The position numbers and the translations under genes are program-made. Of a DNA stretch of 64,000 nt, positions 21,138 to 33,934 are shown one piece after another. The DNA is from Hyparrhenia diplandra. Lineage: Eukaryota > Streptophyta > Magnoliopsida > Poales > Poaceae. The notes under the pieces are model-generated. The model worked only from the letters and a program-made list of their open reading frames with translations. It was not told where the DNA came from and made no database searches. Positions within the stretch are counted from its first letter, which is position 1. Each line of letters opens with the position of its first letter. The DNA lies in contig JADLZK010009261.1 of the NCBI GenBank assembly GCA_015847255.1, positions 124,001-188,000 on the forward strand. The letters are read 5' to 3'.

Positions 21138-23131
21138 ATGTCGATCCCTCCGCGCCTCGCTTGGCTGAAGAAGCTGAAGCGGATCATTGGACGGCGCCTC
21201 CGCTCGGGAAGTCTCACCCCTGAGGCCACGCGCCAACTCTGCGACGAGGTACTCCCATCGATCCAAATGCGTTCCCCACCGCCGGGCATTGCATCAGCGG
21301 CGGAGTTGTGGAGGGCCGACCGCCGCCCTTCCTGGGAACTGGAGCAGTTCATTGGAAAGTGCTACCGCCGGGGACCTCGCCCCGAGGACGCACTCGATCT
21401 ATTCGACGAATTGCTTCCTCAAGCGAGGCGCCCGCGTTCGCCCTCAACCAGCTACTCACCACTGTCGCCGCCGCACCCCCGGTCTCCTCCACCGCAGGCG
21501 CGACGGCCCTGCCCTTGCCGTGTCCATGTTCAACCGCATGGCTCGAGCGGGTATCAAGAAGGTGGCTCCTAGCATAGCTACCTACGGCATCCTCATCAAC
21601 TGCTGTTGCAATGCATGCTGCTTGAACCTCGGCTTTGCTGCATTGGGCCAAATCTTTAAGACAGGGCCGAGGGCAGATGCCATCGCCTTCACTCCGTTGC
21701 TTAGGACCCTGTGTGCCGAGAAGAGGACAAGTGATGCAGTGAATATTGTGATCAGACGGATGCCTGAGCTCGGCTGCACCCCCAATGTCTTCTCCTACAC
21801 CACACTTCTCAAAGGGCTATGTGCTGAGAAGAAATGTGATGAGGCGGCCGAGCTGATCCACATGATGGCTGAAGATGGAGACAACTGCCCACCTAATGTG
21901 GTGTCTTATAGCACCGTAATCCATGGCTTCTTTACAGAGGGTGAAGAGGGGAAAGCTTACACCCTGTTTCGCGAAATGCTTGATCATGGGATCCGGCCAA
22001 ATGTTGTGACCTACAGCTCAATGATTGATGGCTTTTGCAAGGTGCATGCAATGGACAAGGCTGAGGAGGTACTTCAGCAGATGATTGACAAACATATTAT
22101 GCCTGACTGCACTACATATACCAGTCTGATCCACGGATACCTCTCTTTGGGGCAGTGGAAAGAGTCAGTCAGAATTCTCAAACAAATGTCGGATGTGGGC
22201 AACGGCCGATGTTGTCACTTACAATACGTTGATAGACTATGCGTATGTAAAAATCACGGAGGGTGTGCGAGAGGCTAGAGAGATTTTTAATTCTATGATT
22301 GAGAGCGGTGAAAAACCCGATGTTGTCACCTATAGAAGTACGGTTCATGGGTATGCTACCGGAAGGCAATCTTGTTGAAATGAACAATGTCAAAGATCTA
22401 ATGGTACAAAATGGAATGCGACTGATCATCATGTCTTCAACATACGATGTATGCATCTTGTAAATGTGGAATGCTAGATGATGCAATCCTTATATTTAAC
22501 AAAATGCATCAGCTCGGATTGATGCCAGACATAGTCAACTACACCACAGTCATAGATGGGCTTTGCAAGATAGGCCGGCTGGACGATGCAATGTCCCTAT
22601 TTTCTCAGATGATTGATGATGGGTTGTCTGCCAATGTCATAACATTTACGACCCTAATTCATGGTTTTTCTATGTACGGCAAATGGGAGAAGGCTGAGGA
22701 ACTATTTTATGAGATGATGGATAGAGGCATTCCTCCTGATGTCAATGTGTTCACTGCAATGATGGACAAGCAATTCAAAGAAGGAAAGGTTATAGAGGCC
22801 CGGAAGCTCTTTGATTTGATGCCCCGTGCGGGTGTAAAACCTAATGTTGTTACCTACAATGAAACGATTCATGGGTATTTCTTAGCTGGTGAAGTGGGCG
22901 AAGTGATGAAACTCCTTGATGATATGCTCTTGATTGGCTTGAAACCCAATGCTGTTACCTTTCATACTTTACTTGATGGCATGGTCTCTATGGGATTGAA
23001 ACCCGATGTTGTTGTTACTGTAAGACTTTGATTGATACCGCCGTGGAAGACGGTCCGATAGAGGATGTATTAGCGTGTTCAGAGAAATGTTGACCAAGGA
23101 TGATAAGACCGACAATATCACGAAAATATAA
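21138..23131 (+). pseudogene. Rf1-like P-class pentatricopeptide repeat (PPR) protein, frameshifted
   Basis: The frame opens at ATG 21138 with MSIPPRLAWLKKL, and DALDLFDELL follows. PPR repeats then read, for example, NRMARAGIKKVAPSIATYGI, PNVFSYTTLLKGLCAEKK, PNVVTYSSMIDGFCK, PDIVNYTTVIDGLCKIGRLD and PNVVTYNETIHGYF. About eleven 35-residue repeats are visible. This layout is typical of grass RFL (restorer-of-fertility-like) PPR proteins, which act in mitochondria by binding RNA. Frame changes occur near 21435, 21505, 22190, 22357, 22430 and 23020, so this copy cannot make the whole protein. The last frame closes at TAA 23129-23131, shorter than the roughly 790 residues of rice Rf1. I infer a decayed RFL paralogue. 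Confidence 0.85.
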
Positions 23132-23917
23132 AACCGTGTGAGTGTCATTTCGAATTGATGGACCGCCATTCGGATGGAACTCAAGCTGCAGATGGCCAGA
23201 AGGGTTCAATAGAGAACAGAGTCTTGACTTTAACTAGGACGTGTTATTTTGTGCTTAGTAGTACTTGAAGATGATTTGGAAATCTCATGAATCTGGAGAA
23301 GTTAAGGTACAGTTTCTTATCTACTGTAGTATGGTAGGTTTTCTTGTCTTTTTAAATTTCAGTGTTATGAATTGTGCAAGTTTGATTTTAAATTTCAATA
23401 TAAGGGCTATCTTTATATCTTCCCGCGTCCTTAGGCATTATATTTTTAGAGCAATAGGCCAATAGCCTTTCTGTTTGCTGGAGAAACTGTATTTTGCAGG
23501 CATGGTATTAGAGCAATAGCATGTATAGTATTTTTGCTCAAAGCTTTAAAAGTTATAACACCAGCAGGAGCTAGTTCATGCATTTGAGAAAGCAAGTCTA
23601 TAAGGATTCTTACAACATAAGTTACTAATTCATTACAAGGTGATCTTCCTCTGCTTCCAAGAACTAGTTTTATCTTAAAGCAACCACTGAAAGCATACCA
23701 AAATGAACAGAGGGAATAGGTGTCGACAAGTCATAGTCTGGCCACTGTCAAAAGAGGCTAACAAGCAAGTTAACTCTCGTCAATATAGCATCTGTGCGCT
23801 GCTTTGTTAGATTTTGAAATAGTGTGGCAACTAGCATGCTGAAGCTGAATATAGCTAGCTCCTGATGCCACAGCTTCACCAAAGTGAGGTGATCACCCTT
23901 CAACAGCGATAGATACC
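23132..23917 (+). other. 3' flank of the PPR pseudogene
   Basis: AT-moderate sequence without ORFs, perhaps old 3' UTR and intron, with a donor-like AAG|GTACAG near 23308. It ends with ATACC (23913-23917), the target site of Copia element F. The interrupted host sequence resumes at 39430. Confidence 0.4.
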
Positions 23918-24149
23918 TGACAGCTATAAGTCTTGGGCTTATCTATTTAGGATATTATCTAGAGTAGTTGGTGGCTGCCTTGTCAGCACTTATCCTTATC
24001 TCTACTTTAGCATATTACTTTAGCATCTAGAATATGCTTAGCTTGCTTCTCTTGTAAGGAACCTACCTATATGTACTAAGCAGCCAGCCTCTGTTGAGGC
24101 GTGGCAAAGTAATGGAAATCACTCCCAAAATACCTCTTTGCCTCCAACA
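23918..24149 (+). repeat. 5' LTR of F
   Basis: 232 bp, TGACAGCTATAAG to CTCCAACA. I count five differences from the 3' LTR, all transitions. Confidence 0.9.
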
Positions 24150-24150
24150 A

Positions 24151-24164
24151 TTGGTATCGGAGCC
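24151..24164 (+). other. Primer binding site of F
   Basis: TTGGTATCGGAGCC lies directly after the LTR. It matches the TGGTATCAGAGC primer site complementary to initiator Met tRNA used by plant copia elements, with one change. Confidence 0.8.
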
Positions 24165-24239
24165 TGAGTTCTTACCTGGGGTTTTCCCCTTCCTCTTCTC
24201 CATCCCAATCCCGTCACCATGCCTGCCTCCCTCCACTCC

Positions 24240-25290
24240 GTTGCTTCCTCGGTTGAGTCTTCGACCTCTGGCTGGGCGTCGCCGGAGGGGTGACGCACGG
24301 GCCGCTCGCCTCGGGGAGGCGAGCGCCGCGGGGGGAGGCGGAGATGCTGCAGCGGGACGGACCGGGCGCGGGGAGGGAGGCTGCCGTGCGGGCGCAGTCA
24401 CGGCGTGAGCGGAGTGGCTCGCGGCTGCAGAGCCGCCGCGCACGGCCGCCGTGGCGGCCGCGGAGGCGCCGCTGCCGAGCGGCGGCGGCGGCCGGCCGCT
24501 GCCTTGCGCGATGGGGCGGCCTCGGTGGACGCGGAGCGGCAGTTGGGCGGGCGGACGCGACGCGAACTAGCAAAGCGGCGCGCGGCTTCCCGGCTTCGTG
24601 ATGCGGGAGACCGCGATCGAACTTCGGCGGATCTGGCGGCGGCGCCGTCGGCGGGTGGACGCGCTTCCCCGACCCGACGCTAGCGACGCGAGGTGCGGGT
24701 CGCTCGGGGACGCGGACGCCCGAAGCGGACGCGGGCGGCCTTTCGGCACGGCCCCAACTTCCGGCGCGGCGCGGCGGGCGCGTTGGATGGACGGCGGGAT
24801 GCGGATTCGGGAGGGGCGTGACCCGAAGGCCGCGACTTTGGAGAGGACGCGGACGGACGCCGTCGCGGCGCGGCAGGCGTTCCTTCACGCGCGCGACCGG
24901 GCGGGACGCGAGGGACCGCGACGCAAGCACATGCGCACAGGCTCGAGCAGGCCCGGGATGCACGCGCGTGGCGGCGCGGCGCCGCTGGAGCAAGCAAAGA
25001 CGCCGGAGGCCCCGACCGACGGCGGCGTGGCTCGACGGCGCCCCGCATGGACGTGATCCATGGCGGGATCCTCGCATCGACCGCGAGCCGGAGGCGCAGC
25101 GGCTGCGGGAACGCGCAGAGCGGAGCAGGCGATGCGCGGACTTCAACGACCGGGAGCGGCGGGCGCGCAGAGGACGCGGACGGGACGCCGGGCGTGCGGA
25201 GCCTAGATAGGCGGCGCGTCTCCCCTTCCCCGGACCAGCTCGTGATCGCCATGGTCGCCCCGACTCTCCTCCGGTCGTCCACACCGTCGT
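24240..25290 (+). other. GC-rich block between leader and gag of F
   Basis: About 1 kb is extremely GC-rich, dominated by GCGG, GACGCG and GGCGC words, with frames open on both strands (the longest, 359 codons, is on the minus strand). A candidate gag ATG at 24218 meets a stop within 25 codons. None of the frames shows a known domain. It could be a decayed gag N-terminus, captured host DNA or collapsed repeat sequence. I cannot decide. Confidence 0.4.
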
Positions 25291-25768
25291 CAAGGACTCC
25301 GGGATTGGCGTGGGTGGCCATGCTCACCAAGACCAACCACGCCCGAGTGGTCCATGGTGATGAAGGTGAAGATGCGGCGCGCACATGTGGGATGCTGTCT
25401 GGCACGGCGACGCCGTCTACACCGACGATCGTCGGGCGCTGGGGGCTATCCTTGCCTCTATTCCGCTGGAGATGCAGTCCTCCATCGCGGACAAGAGCAC
25501 CGCCAAGGATGCTTGGGACTCCATTGCCGCCGCATCGATCGGGCGAAAGTACTCCCCGCCGAGCCACGCTGCGGAAGCGCGCAAGGAGTGGGAGAACCCG
25601 GCTTTCAAGCCAGGCGAGGACATCGATGACTTCGCTCTCCGCCTCATGACCATGATGCAGCAGTTGGCGCGGTACGGCGACGACAGCATCGACGAGGAGC
25701 GAGCCATCGAGAAGTTCCTCCGCGTCGTCCCCGAGAAGTACCTGCAGGTCGCCATCACGATCGAGATG
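25291..25768 (+). pseudogene. F gag, N-terminal and central part
   Basis: The frame with HMWDAVWHGD-like text, LGAILASIPLEMQSSI, KDAWDSIAAASIGRKY, DDFALRLMTMMQQLARYGD and EKFLRVVPEKYLQV is a copia gag (UBN2-type) domain. Frame shifts lie upstream near 25330-25385. Gag stops at 25768, where B2 is inserted, and resumes at 33935 after the repeated AGATG. Confidence 0.8.
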
Positions 25769-26962
25769 TGTTGGTATGCCTTATAGCATAATTTTATTAG
25801 CCAACTAACATGAAATAAGGGCTTAGAATGAATATCAACATAAGTCTAGGGGTCCAACTAACATATTTCCACGACTTTTGGTATTCCATGACTTTGCAGG
25901 GACTAAACAGATAAAAGCAGATGAAAGCAGTGAGAAACCTCAGAGTTTGCATCCCATACGATGACAAGACTTGACTGTGAGGCAACTCAATCCGAAAAGT
26001 GGACTAAAACATTCTAGAAGACACCAGAAGACACCAGGAGGAAGGAGATCTCACCAGGACCTAGAGTCCTGGTGATCGCCGGCTAAGCCACTGGCGACCG
26101 CCAGGTGGGTCCCACCTGTCAGCCTCACCTTTCTATGGCGGTTTGTCACCGGCATTGGGGTTGTATCTACACCGTTGTTCAAGGTCGGTTTGATCCAAGG
26201 GTCCCTGTTCATCGCCAAGGGCTATATAAGAAGACCCCCTGACCCCAGGGCAAAACCCTAATTCATTCCGAATTCAGTCTCAGATCATCTCATTCAAATC
26301 CCACCAAGTCTAGATCCTAAGCCCTAGTTCATCATATTAGAAGCAGTTAGCTACCTAGTTAGATCTAGAGGAAGTCAAGCTTGCCTTGGATTCTTGATAG
26401 TCAAGGAGTAGCGGGAGCCGAGCTTCTCGTGGCTTCTCTCTTGTATCCAATCTGTAAGTATTTTAGTTGGAATACAATTGCTATGACTTTGTTCTATTTT
26501 ATGATTATATTCTTAGTGATATGTATCCATGCTTGCTATGATTATATGTCTAGATTAGTAAGTTTGTCTTATATTTTATGCATGGAGTCGTATACCTGGA
26601 TAGACTCCCGGTGAAGTGCTACAATGGTATTTCTATCTGTGCGCTTGCAGATATCATGATCATCTTTTATCAAGGCATATAAATAATACCATACACGCAT
26701 TTCTTAGAGCGTTATTGCTAGGGTGACAGACTAGTATGTAGATAATGTCTAGAAATGAGTGGTACACCTCGTGTACATATCCTTAGTAAGATTAACTTCA
26801 TTATGGATAATGGTGCTGAGATTACACCCCACAACTAACACCGTCTAACTCCGCCTTTGTTGGATCGTGAGATTAACTCCACATCCAAGCTGACAAGTTA
26901 TGATAGATACCATATATATTTCTTTCGCCTTCCTATTATCGATCGTGTTAGAAATATCAACA
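25769..26962 (+). repeat. 5' LTR of B2 (internally deleted)
   Basis: 1194 bp, TGTTGGTATGCC to AATATCAACA. About 600 bp are missing near 26593 relative to the 3' LTR, but the CTACAATGG box and the TATA box (26223-26230) remain. The upstream palindrome region starts ACCAGGACCTAGAGTCCTGG, different from B1. Confidence 0.9.
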
Positions 26963-26970
26963 AGTATTTC

Positions 26971-26989
26971 TGGCGCCGTTGCCGGGGAA
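26971..26989 (+). other. Primer binding site of B2
   Basis: TGGCGCCGTTGCCGGGGAA starts 8 bp after the 5' LTR and is the best preserved primer site in the clan here. Confidence 0.85.
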
Positions 26990-27295
26990 GGGCGCTAGCC
27001 AAAACCTAAACACACATACATGGAATTAAGAGAGATCACTTGCATCACATAATGCATTGAGAACCCATTATCACATACTCAAACAGGCTTACCCTTGTTT
27101 GTCTACTTGTTTTTGATCTTATGTAGGGTAAATGTATGAATTGGAACAACCGTCTGGATAATTACGTTGACAATCCTAAAGACATAATCGAGAAAGGCCA
27201 AAGCTAAACTCAGACAAACACCAGCACAGACATCAAGACCTTCTAATCCGGATGTTGATCAAAGCAGGCGAAGCTTATCACCTGATTTTGAGGCT

Positions 27296-28440
27296 ATGGG
27301 TGACAAGACACTCCGTGAGTTCTCAGCTCCTAACATGGCCAACATCCTCACTGGGCCGAAGGTAGAGGTTGGAAACAATGGTTTCGAACTCAAGCCTGGA
27401 CTCATCAACATGGTGCAAGCTAGCCAATTCTGCGGAAAGGCACATGAAGACGCGAGTGCTCATCTCCAACATTTCCTGGAGATTTGCAGTACTTTCACTA
27501 TGAAGGACGTACCAAGAGACGCCATCTTGCTACGCCTCTTCCCATTCTCATTCTTGGGGAAGGCAAAGCAATGGTTCTACGCTACAAAGGAGAAGAACAC
27601 AACTTGGGCTCTATGCTCCACGGCCTTTCTCGCCAAGCTTTTTTTCCCTATAGGCAAGGCGAATGCCTTAAGAGGGAAGATATTCAATTTCCAACAAAGC
27701 AACACGATGAATCTATCCCTAGGCGCGGGCGCGTTTCAAGAATACATTTCAGAATGTCCACATCATGGAATTTAGAAGTGGTCGCTTATGCAAACTTTCT
27801 ACCACGGGCTCGTTCTAGTGCTCGTGAGGCGATGGATCTTTGCGGCAGGAGGTGCTTTCTTATCACTTACATTGACCAATGCTACAGAGCTTGTGGAGAA
27901 GATGGCTTCCAACCAAAGTTGGAATGAAGAGCGTCAACCCCGCAAGAGAGGAATGCACCAACTCAAAGAGGTAGATATCTTCGTCCCGCCAAGATGGACC
28001 TAATCATGAAGAAGCTTGAGGATAGAGTTCCTCAACCCAAGGAGGTCATGCAAATTCAAGATTCCCCGCATGACATGTGAAGAATGTGGTAACACAGGCC
28101 ACACCGACAGGAATTGCCCAGAGATTGTGGAGGACATCAACTTCATCAATAACAACAATAACTATCGTCCTCAACAGAATCAAGGTTGGAATCAACAGAG
28201 GCCCAACTACCAAGGCAACTACCAAGGTAATAATCAAGGTAACAATTTTAATAATTATAATCAACCTTCTTTAAGAGACCTAGTTCTTAGCCAAGGTAAA
28301 ACCATGGAGAATCTATCTAGGAAGATAGCTTCGAGTGATAAAGCTTTAGAACTTATCAACACTAGAATGGAAAGCTTTTCTTCTACAATTAAAAATCAAC
28401 ATAGTTTTAATAAGATGATAGAGTCTCAGATTTCTCAGCT
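27296..28440 (+). pseudogene. B2 gag-like protein (frameshifted)
   Basis: It begins MGDKTLREFSAPN and follows the B1 gag closely (LKPGLINMVQASQFCGKAHE, LGKAKQWFYATKEKN). Frames change near 27640-27720 and a TAG sits at 27773. It resumes through a CCHC knuckle CEECGNTGHTDRNC near 28076-28117, then the Asn/Gln-rich tail and the shared linker. At the position of the B1 gag stop B2 reads a sense codon, so gag and protease unit 1 share one frame here (28016-28918). Confidence 0.8.
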
Positions 28441-29953
28441 GGCAACTTTTGTTCCACTAACCACACCAGGTAAGATTCCGGGCCAGCCGGAAGAATTAGA
28501 ATCTGCAAATCTTGTCGATATTTTTAATGCAGGTCACTACTATAGAGAGACCTTAGGAAGCAACTGGTTGGATGACTCTATGCCACCCAAGAAGGGAGAT
28601 CCAGGAAGGCCAGTCATTTCCATCCAGATAGGACCGCACACCTTCGATAATGCGATATGTGACTTCGGCTCAAGCGTGAACATCATGCCTAAGGTAATAT
28701 ATGAAAAGATTCATGGTGAACCACTTTTGTATACAACCATGTGCTTGCGGTGGCAGATCAGTCACTATGCTACCCCAAGGGGATACTTGAAGGCGTGTGT
28801 GTGGGAGTTAGAGGCTCCTATGTACCAGCAGAGACTTAGCGATCGTGGAAACAGGGGAGGAAGCGAAAGATCAACGATCATACTTGGTCGCCCATTCACG
28901 AGTACAGCTGCGGACTAAAGCTATCATCTCGCGAAGACGGTGCGAAGATTTGTTTCAACATTAAAGGGAGAAAGAAGAAATTCAACTTCAAGAATAAGAC
29001 ACATACCTCTCCTGCTCACCCGCAATGGTCCTATTCATATACCGTCGACACGTAACCAAAGATCGAGACCATCAACAAGAATAGAAAGAAGAACCGGGAT
29101 AGATAAAAAGAAGGCCTGACCTACAAAGGTAATGGTGGTCAACAAGGTAAGTTCGAAAATGACCATCTACTTGAGTCACCTATGCCGCCAAGCAAGATGA
29201 TCCAGGTACTCCTACCATCGCATGTTCTATTAATTATTTAACCTTCAATAATACATTCTGCGATATGGGGTCCAGCATCAACTTGATAGCAAAGGTAACA
29301 TATGAACTATTATTTGGAAAATTGCCGTTGCAACCAACATTTGTGCAGCTGTAGATGGCAGACCAATCATACCGGTTTTCAGAAGGAATTGCTAAAGATG
29401 TACCAGTCAAAATCTTAGATCACTATGTCCCTACCGACTTTATAGTCATGGACATGGGGGAAGATCAAGATCCTCCATTAGTGCTGGGGAGACCGTTCCT
29501 CAACACTACACGCGCCATCATCTACATCCAGACAGAGAGATTCACTTCCAGTTTCCTACGTAAAAGGTACGTGTGTATTTTAATAGTTATAATGATTATG
29601 AGAAACCCAGGAAGAGCAGGTCAGCTCGTCGCCGCCAAAGGAGGCAGTGGATTAAAGACTCAGGAGATGAGCAGGTAAGTAAAGAGGTTAAATCCCTTAC
29701 ACCTGAACCATCCATAGAGAAAGTAGAAGAACCAACCACTCCAGAGAAAAGTCCACCAGCTAAGCTAAAGTGGAGGAAGAAAAAGACATCTCCCAAATCG
29801 TCATCAGAAGAGACAACAGAATCATCAGTGCCACCAATTGTGACAACTGATGTACCCTCGGGAGTAAAGAGCAGAACTAGAAGTCCCTGTTCGGAGGACT
29901 CTAATCGCCGAACCCTCGCCCGAAAGGTAACTTCGATAGTTATCCATATTTAA
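28441..29953 (+). pseudogene. B2 tandem retropepsin-like domains and basic tail (broken)
   Basis: Unit 1 keeps CDFGSSVNIMP near 28660 but stops at 28916 shortly after LGRPF. Unit 2 shows DMGSSINL near 29262, so the DTG of B1 is DMG here, and LGRPFLN near 29484. Several stops and frame changes lie between 28780 and 29355. A Lys/Ser/Pro tail (SLTPEPSIEKVEEPTTPEKS) ends near 29953. Several small differences from B1 are clustered and CG-rich (28740-29200). Confidence 0.7.
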
Positions 29954-32140
29954 AATTCCCAGCATTGCATATTTATTTCATATCATGTTTATCTTTAGCA
30001 TCATTCAAAAACAACAAAAATATTTTGTGCTTTGTTTTTGTGAAAACCTTAAAGCCCCATGTGAGTAACTCCGAGGCTTAACCCTCTAGGCTATTTGCTG
30101 TGGTGGCCTCAAAATAAAATAAAAATGCATAAGTACTTTATCTTTTCTTGCGTAGAAAAATAAAAAAAATCCAAAAATATATATATCCCAGGCAACTTAA
30201 AGCAATGTGGCTAACCCCTAATGCTTAACCAAAGTTCCACTAGAATTGTTGTCTATTTGAGTTCAGCAGAATTTTGAAAGGAGGAGAGACATGATAGGTG
30301 TCACCATTATCGCCATCTACCTCAACTTCTACATCATTGACAACTACACTTCAAACCAGCTTGGGGAGTGCACCCTCAGTTATCCCGATAAGTATCCCTA
30401 CTATCTATATCTATAGTATTTATTATTAGCTAAATATTTGGTTTGCTATAGAGTTTGTTAAGAGTCTAGTTTTATAAAGTTTAGTCGTTTAAAGAGTCTT
30501 TTGCTAGAGTGTGAGAATAAAAAGATCAAGAGAGAGTGTATACCAGTTTGCTTTGCTCAACTAAAATGAACCCTAAAATCTACCAACATGGAGATGATGA
30601 ATAGTTGCTCCGCCGTAATTCCTTTCTAGTACCTAGCTTTCAAGCTTAATTTCTCTTGAGCTCTAAATGCAAAACTGCTTTGACTTGAGATTTACTCTAA
30701 ACCTGAAACCTTTGGGTTGTAAATGCTTGCTCTAAAGTCTAGGTAATTGACGGATATGATATAAGATAGTCTGAGCTGCTATTGATCTTACTCCTAGTGA
30801 CACTAGATTTCTGGAGATTTATTTTAAAAATATAAAATGCACATGATAAGTTCCTGTGTGACAGAGTGTTGAACCTCCTACCACAGCCATAAATACATGC
30901 TCCCTAGATTAGGAAAACCCTTTGAGATATATATAGGTTGCTTGCTTTGCATTGAGTTTGTTCAATCTTTGTGACCCTTAGAAACTTGTCATGCTGATCA
31001 TGTACACTCCACCTCATTCCATCTCACTACATTTCCACTCCACTCGACTCCATTCACCTATATGCTATTTCCACCCTAGAAGTACGCATCCTCATTACAC
31101 CACCATACATATATCCATCATATATATCCATTCACTATAGCCACCAAAAAAAAATGTTCTACTCCTATTTTGGGAGAGAGCAACCAAAAATATTCCCTAT
31201 ACCCATCCACATATTTCTAGCAAATGTATTACAGAAGCTCCATTACTTTTGTCTATCTCTCAAAAGTTATTACAAAAGAGATTTGGGTTGTAATTGAAAA
31301 AAAAAGAGAGAAAATAAAGGAGAGTTAAAAAATGGACAAGTGTCTGCTAAAAACAATGGGTACTTAGATGCTCGCCTCTCCATAAAAGAAAAATAAAGAA
31401 AAATAAAGAGATACAACCCAAGTTCTCCCAAAAGTTTCCAGATTCCAAAGAGAGATGATTCTTCAAGGAGCAAAAGTAGAATTAGGCTTTCCCCTCATTC
31501 CATACACCTTACTATATTCCCTACCATCATATCCACTATGATCTTTCTACCATACACATGCACCACTTGATCGGTGTGACTCGTGACTTTGGATCCATTG
31601 CTTGAATTTATAATATATGCTTAGTAAGTAGATGTAGTTTTTCCCACCTATGAGCTCCGGATATAAAACTTTAGATATAGGGTGAGAGAGAAGAAGGCAT
31701 AGTGTCCTACTGCCTTAGCCAAAAATACCACACATTATGAGAGAAAGGCAACACAACCTTATTACCTTAGAGAGGATCCACAAATACCACAAATGAGAGA
31801 CTAGAGAGGGTCATACCAAAAGAAACTTTGAGTTTTATTCTGAAAACTTACAAAAACTCCAGAAGGACAGTTGAACAAAACAGTTTGAGATATAGTGCTT
31901 GACTTGACTGTTCTATCTTTTAATTTCCCAAGATTGAAGAAAAGGTTATAAGCCCCAAAGGTAAAAGGTAATATGGGTAAGTTGAAGGTTGAAAAATTTA
32001 TTCTTATCTGGAGAGAAATTTTGTTTGAAAGCATGTGTATTCTTGAGGCGTGAAAGCGTTGCAGCAACTCCTGATCCAAGTAGTTAGTATAATAAAATAA
32101 GTCTTGCTAGGGACTAGCAAGAGGTAAGCTTGGGGGAGCT
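29954..32140 (+). other. 3' noncoding region of B2
   Basis: Collinear with 11985-14162 of B1. It has an internal polypurine copy (AGCTTGGGGAG, 30358), ATGATGAATAGTTGCTCCG (30594-30612), a pyrimidine-rich block (31000-31200), a GGACAAGTGTC block near 31333, and the 3' polypurine tract AAGCTTGGGGGAGCT (32126-32140). No ORF is supported. Confidence 0.7.
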
Positions 32141-33934
32141 TGTTGGTATGCCTTATAACATAATTTTATTAGCCAACTAACATGAAATAAGGGCTTAGAA
32201 TGAATATCAACATAAGTCTAGGGGTCCAACTAATATATTTCCATGAGTTTTGGTATTCCATGACTTTGTAGGGACTAAACAGATAAAAGCAGATGAAAGC
32301 AGTGAGAAACCTCAGAGTTTGCATCCCATACGATGACAAGACTTGACCGTGAGGCAACTCAATCCGAAAAGTGGACTAAAACATTCTAGAAGACACCAGA
32401 AGACACCTGGAGGAAGGAGATCTCACCAGGACCTAGAGTCCTGGCGATCGCCGGCTAAGCCACTGGCGACCGCCAGGTGGGTCCCACCTGTCAGCCTCAC
32501 CTTTTTATGGCGGGTTGTCACCGACATTGGGGTTGTATCTACACCGTTGTTCAAGGTCGGTTTGATCCAAGGGTCCCTGTTCATCACCAAGGGCTATATA
32601 AGAAGACCTCGACCCCCAGGGGCAAAACCCTAATTCATTCGAATTCAGTCTCAGATCATCTCATTCAAATCCCACCAAGTCTAGATCCTAAGCCCTAGTT
32701 CATCATATTAGAAGCGATTAGCTACCTAGTTAGATCTAGAGGAAGTCAAGCTTGCCTTGGATTCCACGATAGTCAAGGAGTAGCGGGAGCCAAGCTTCTC
32801 GTGGCTTCTCTCTTGTATCGAAACTGTAAGTATTTTAGTTGGAATACAATTGTTATGACTTTGTTCTATTTTATGATTATATTCTTAGTGATATGTATCC
32901 ATGCTTGCTATGATTATATGTCTAGATTAGTAAGTTTGTCTTATATTTTATGCATGGAGTCATATAGCATCCACTTAGATGATCACTTAGTGGGTGGTGA
33001 GCAATGTGTAAACGTGGTGTTTATACAACGTTTTAATCGCGGATCGCACCCTACATTAGGGACGTGTGGTAGATTGCGGGAGTGACAGGTCTGTTGAGTC
33101 CTTTGAGTCCACCCCCGAATGATAGGCCTAGTTGAGCCATAATTACGGTGATGATCTTGTTTCGTTCTTGATCGTCATTGGTAATGCTTACCATGTGTAG
33201 ATATATTGCAACCTTGCCATGATAGCTAGATGTAATTGCACTAATTATAGTATTCATTGACATATGATTATGAGTAACTTAGGAATATTCTGTCTATTCT
33301 TTCTATACCATGTTAATAGCTCATATGATACTAGTGGCATACCATGATCTTAGACTTGGGTAGTTATTATTTATTACTATTGATTATTTATCTTTATTAT
33401 GAGACTTATCCTGTTATGAGTATTGTTAGATGCATATGGCTACTCTGCATTATACAACCGCAAGTGAACCTCATGTCAATTTATACATCTCTTAAATCAT
33501 TAGACATACCTATCTCTCTTACTTTCCATAGACTACCCCTTCCCTATGGTAAAAATATAAATATGATACGGATAGACTCGGTGAAGTGCTACAATGGTAT
33601 TTCTATATCGTGGCGCTTGCAGATATCATGATCATCTTTTATCAAGGCACATCAAGAATACCATACACGCATTTCTTATAGCGTTATTGCTAGGGTGACA
33701 GACTAGTATGTAGATAATGCCTAAAAATGTGTGGTACACCTCGTGTACATATCCTTAGTGAGATTAACTCCACTATGGATAATGGTGCTGAGATTACACC
33801 CCACAACTAACACCGCCTAACTCCGCCTTTGTTGGATCGTGAGATTAACTCCACATCCAAGCTGCAAAGTTATGATAGATACCATATATATTTCTTTCGC
33901 CTTCCTGTTATGGATCGTGTTAGAAATATCAACA
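32141..33934 (+). repeat. 3' LTR of B2
   Basis: 1794 bp, the fullest B-family LTR here, TGTTGGTATGCC to AATATCAACA, with TATA box at 32595-32602 and the conserved GTGAAGTGCTACAATGG box near 33582-33598. Confidence 0.9.

Larger units (their letters stand above)
25769..33934 (+). mobile_element. Element B2: complete non-autonomous gypsy element inside F
   Basis: Same family as B1, with LTRs, canonical primer site, gag, tandem protease-like domains, 3' noncoding region and polypurine tract. Target duplication AGATG (25764-25768 and 33935-33939) interrupts the F gag frame. Length is 8166 bp, with no RT or integrase. Confidence 0.92.

Noticed and set aside
24214..25293. Long minus-strand frame of 359 codons
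   Set aside because: It lies in extreme GC-rich DNA where stops are rare on both strands, is Arg/Pro/Ala-rich and shows no domain. It is antisense to the Copia leader.
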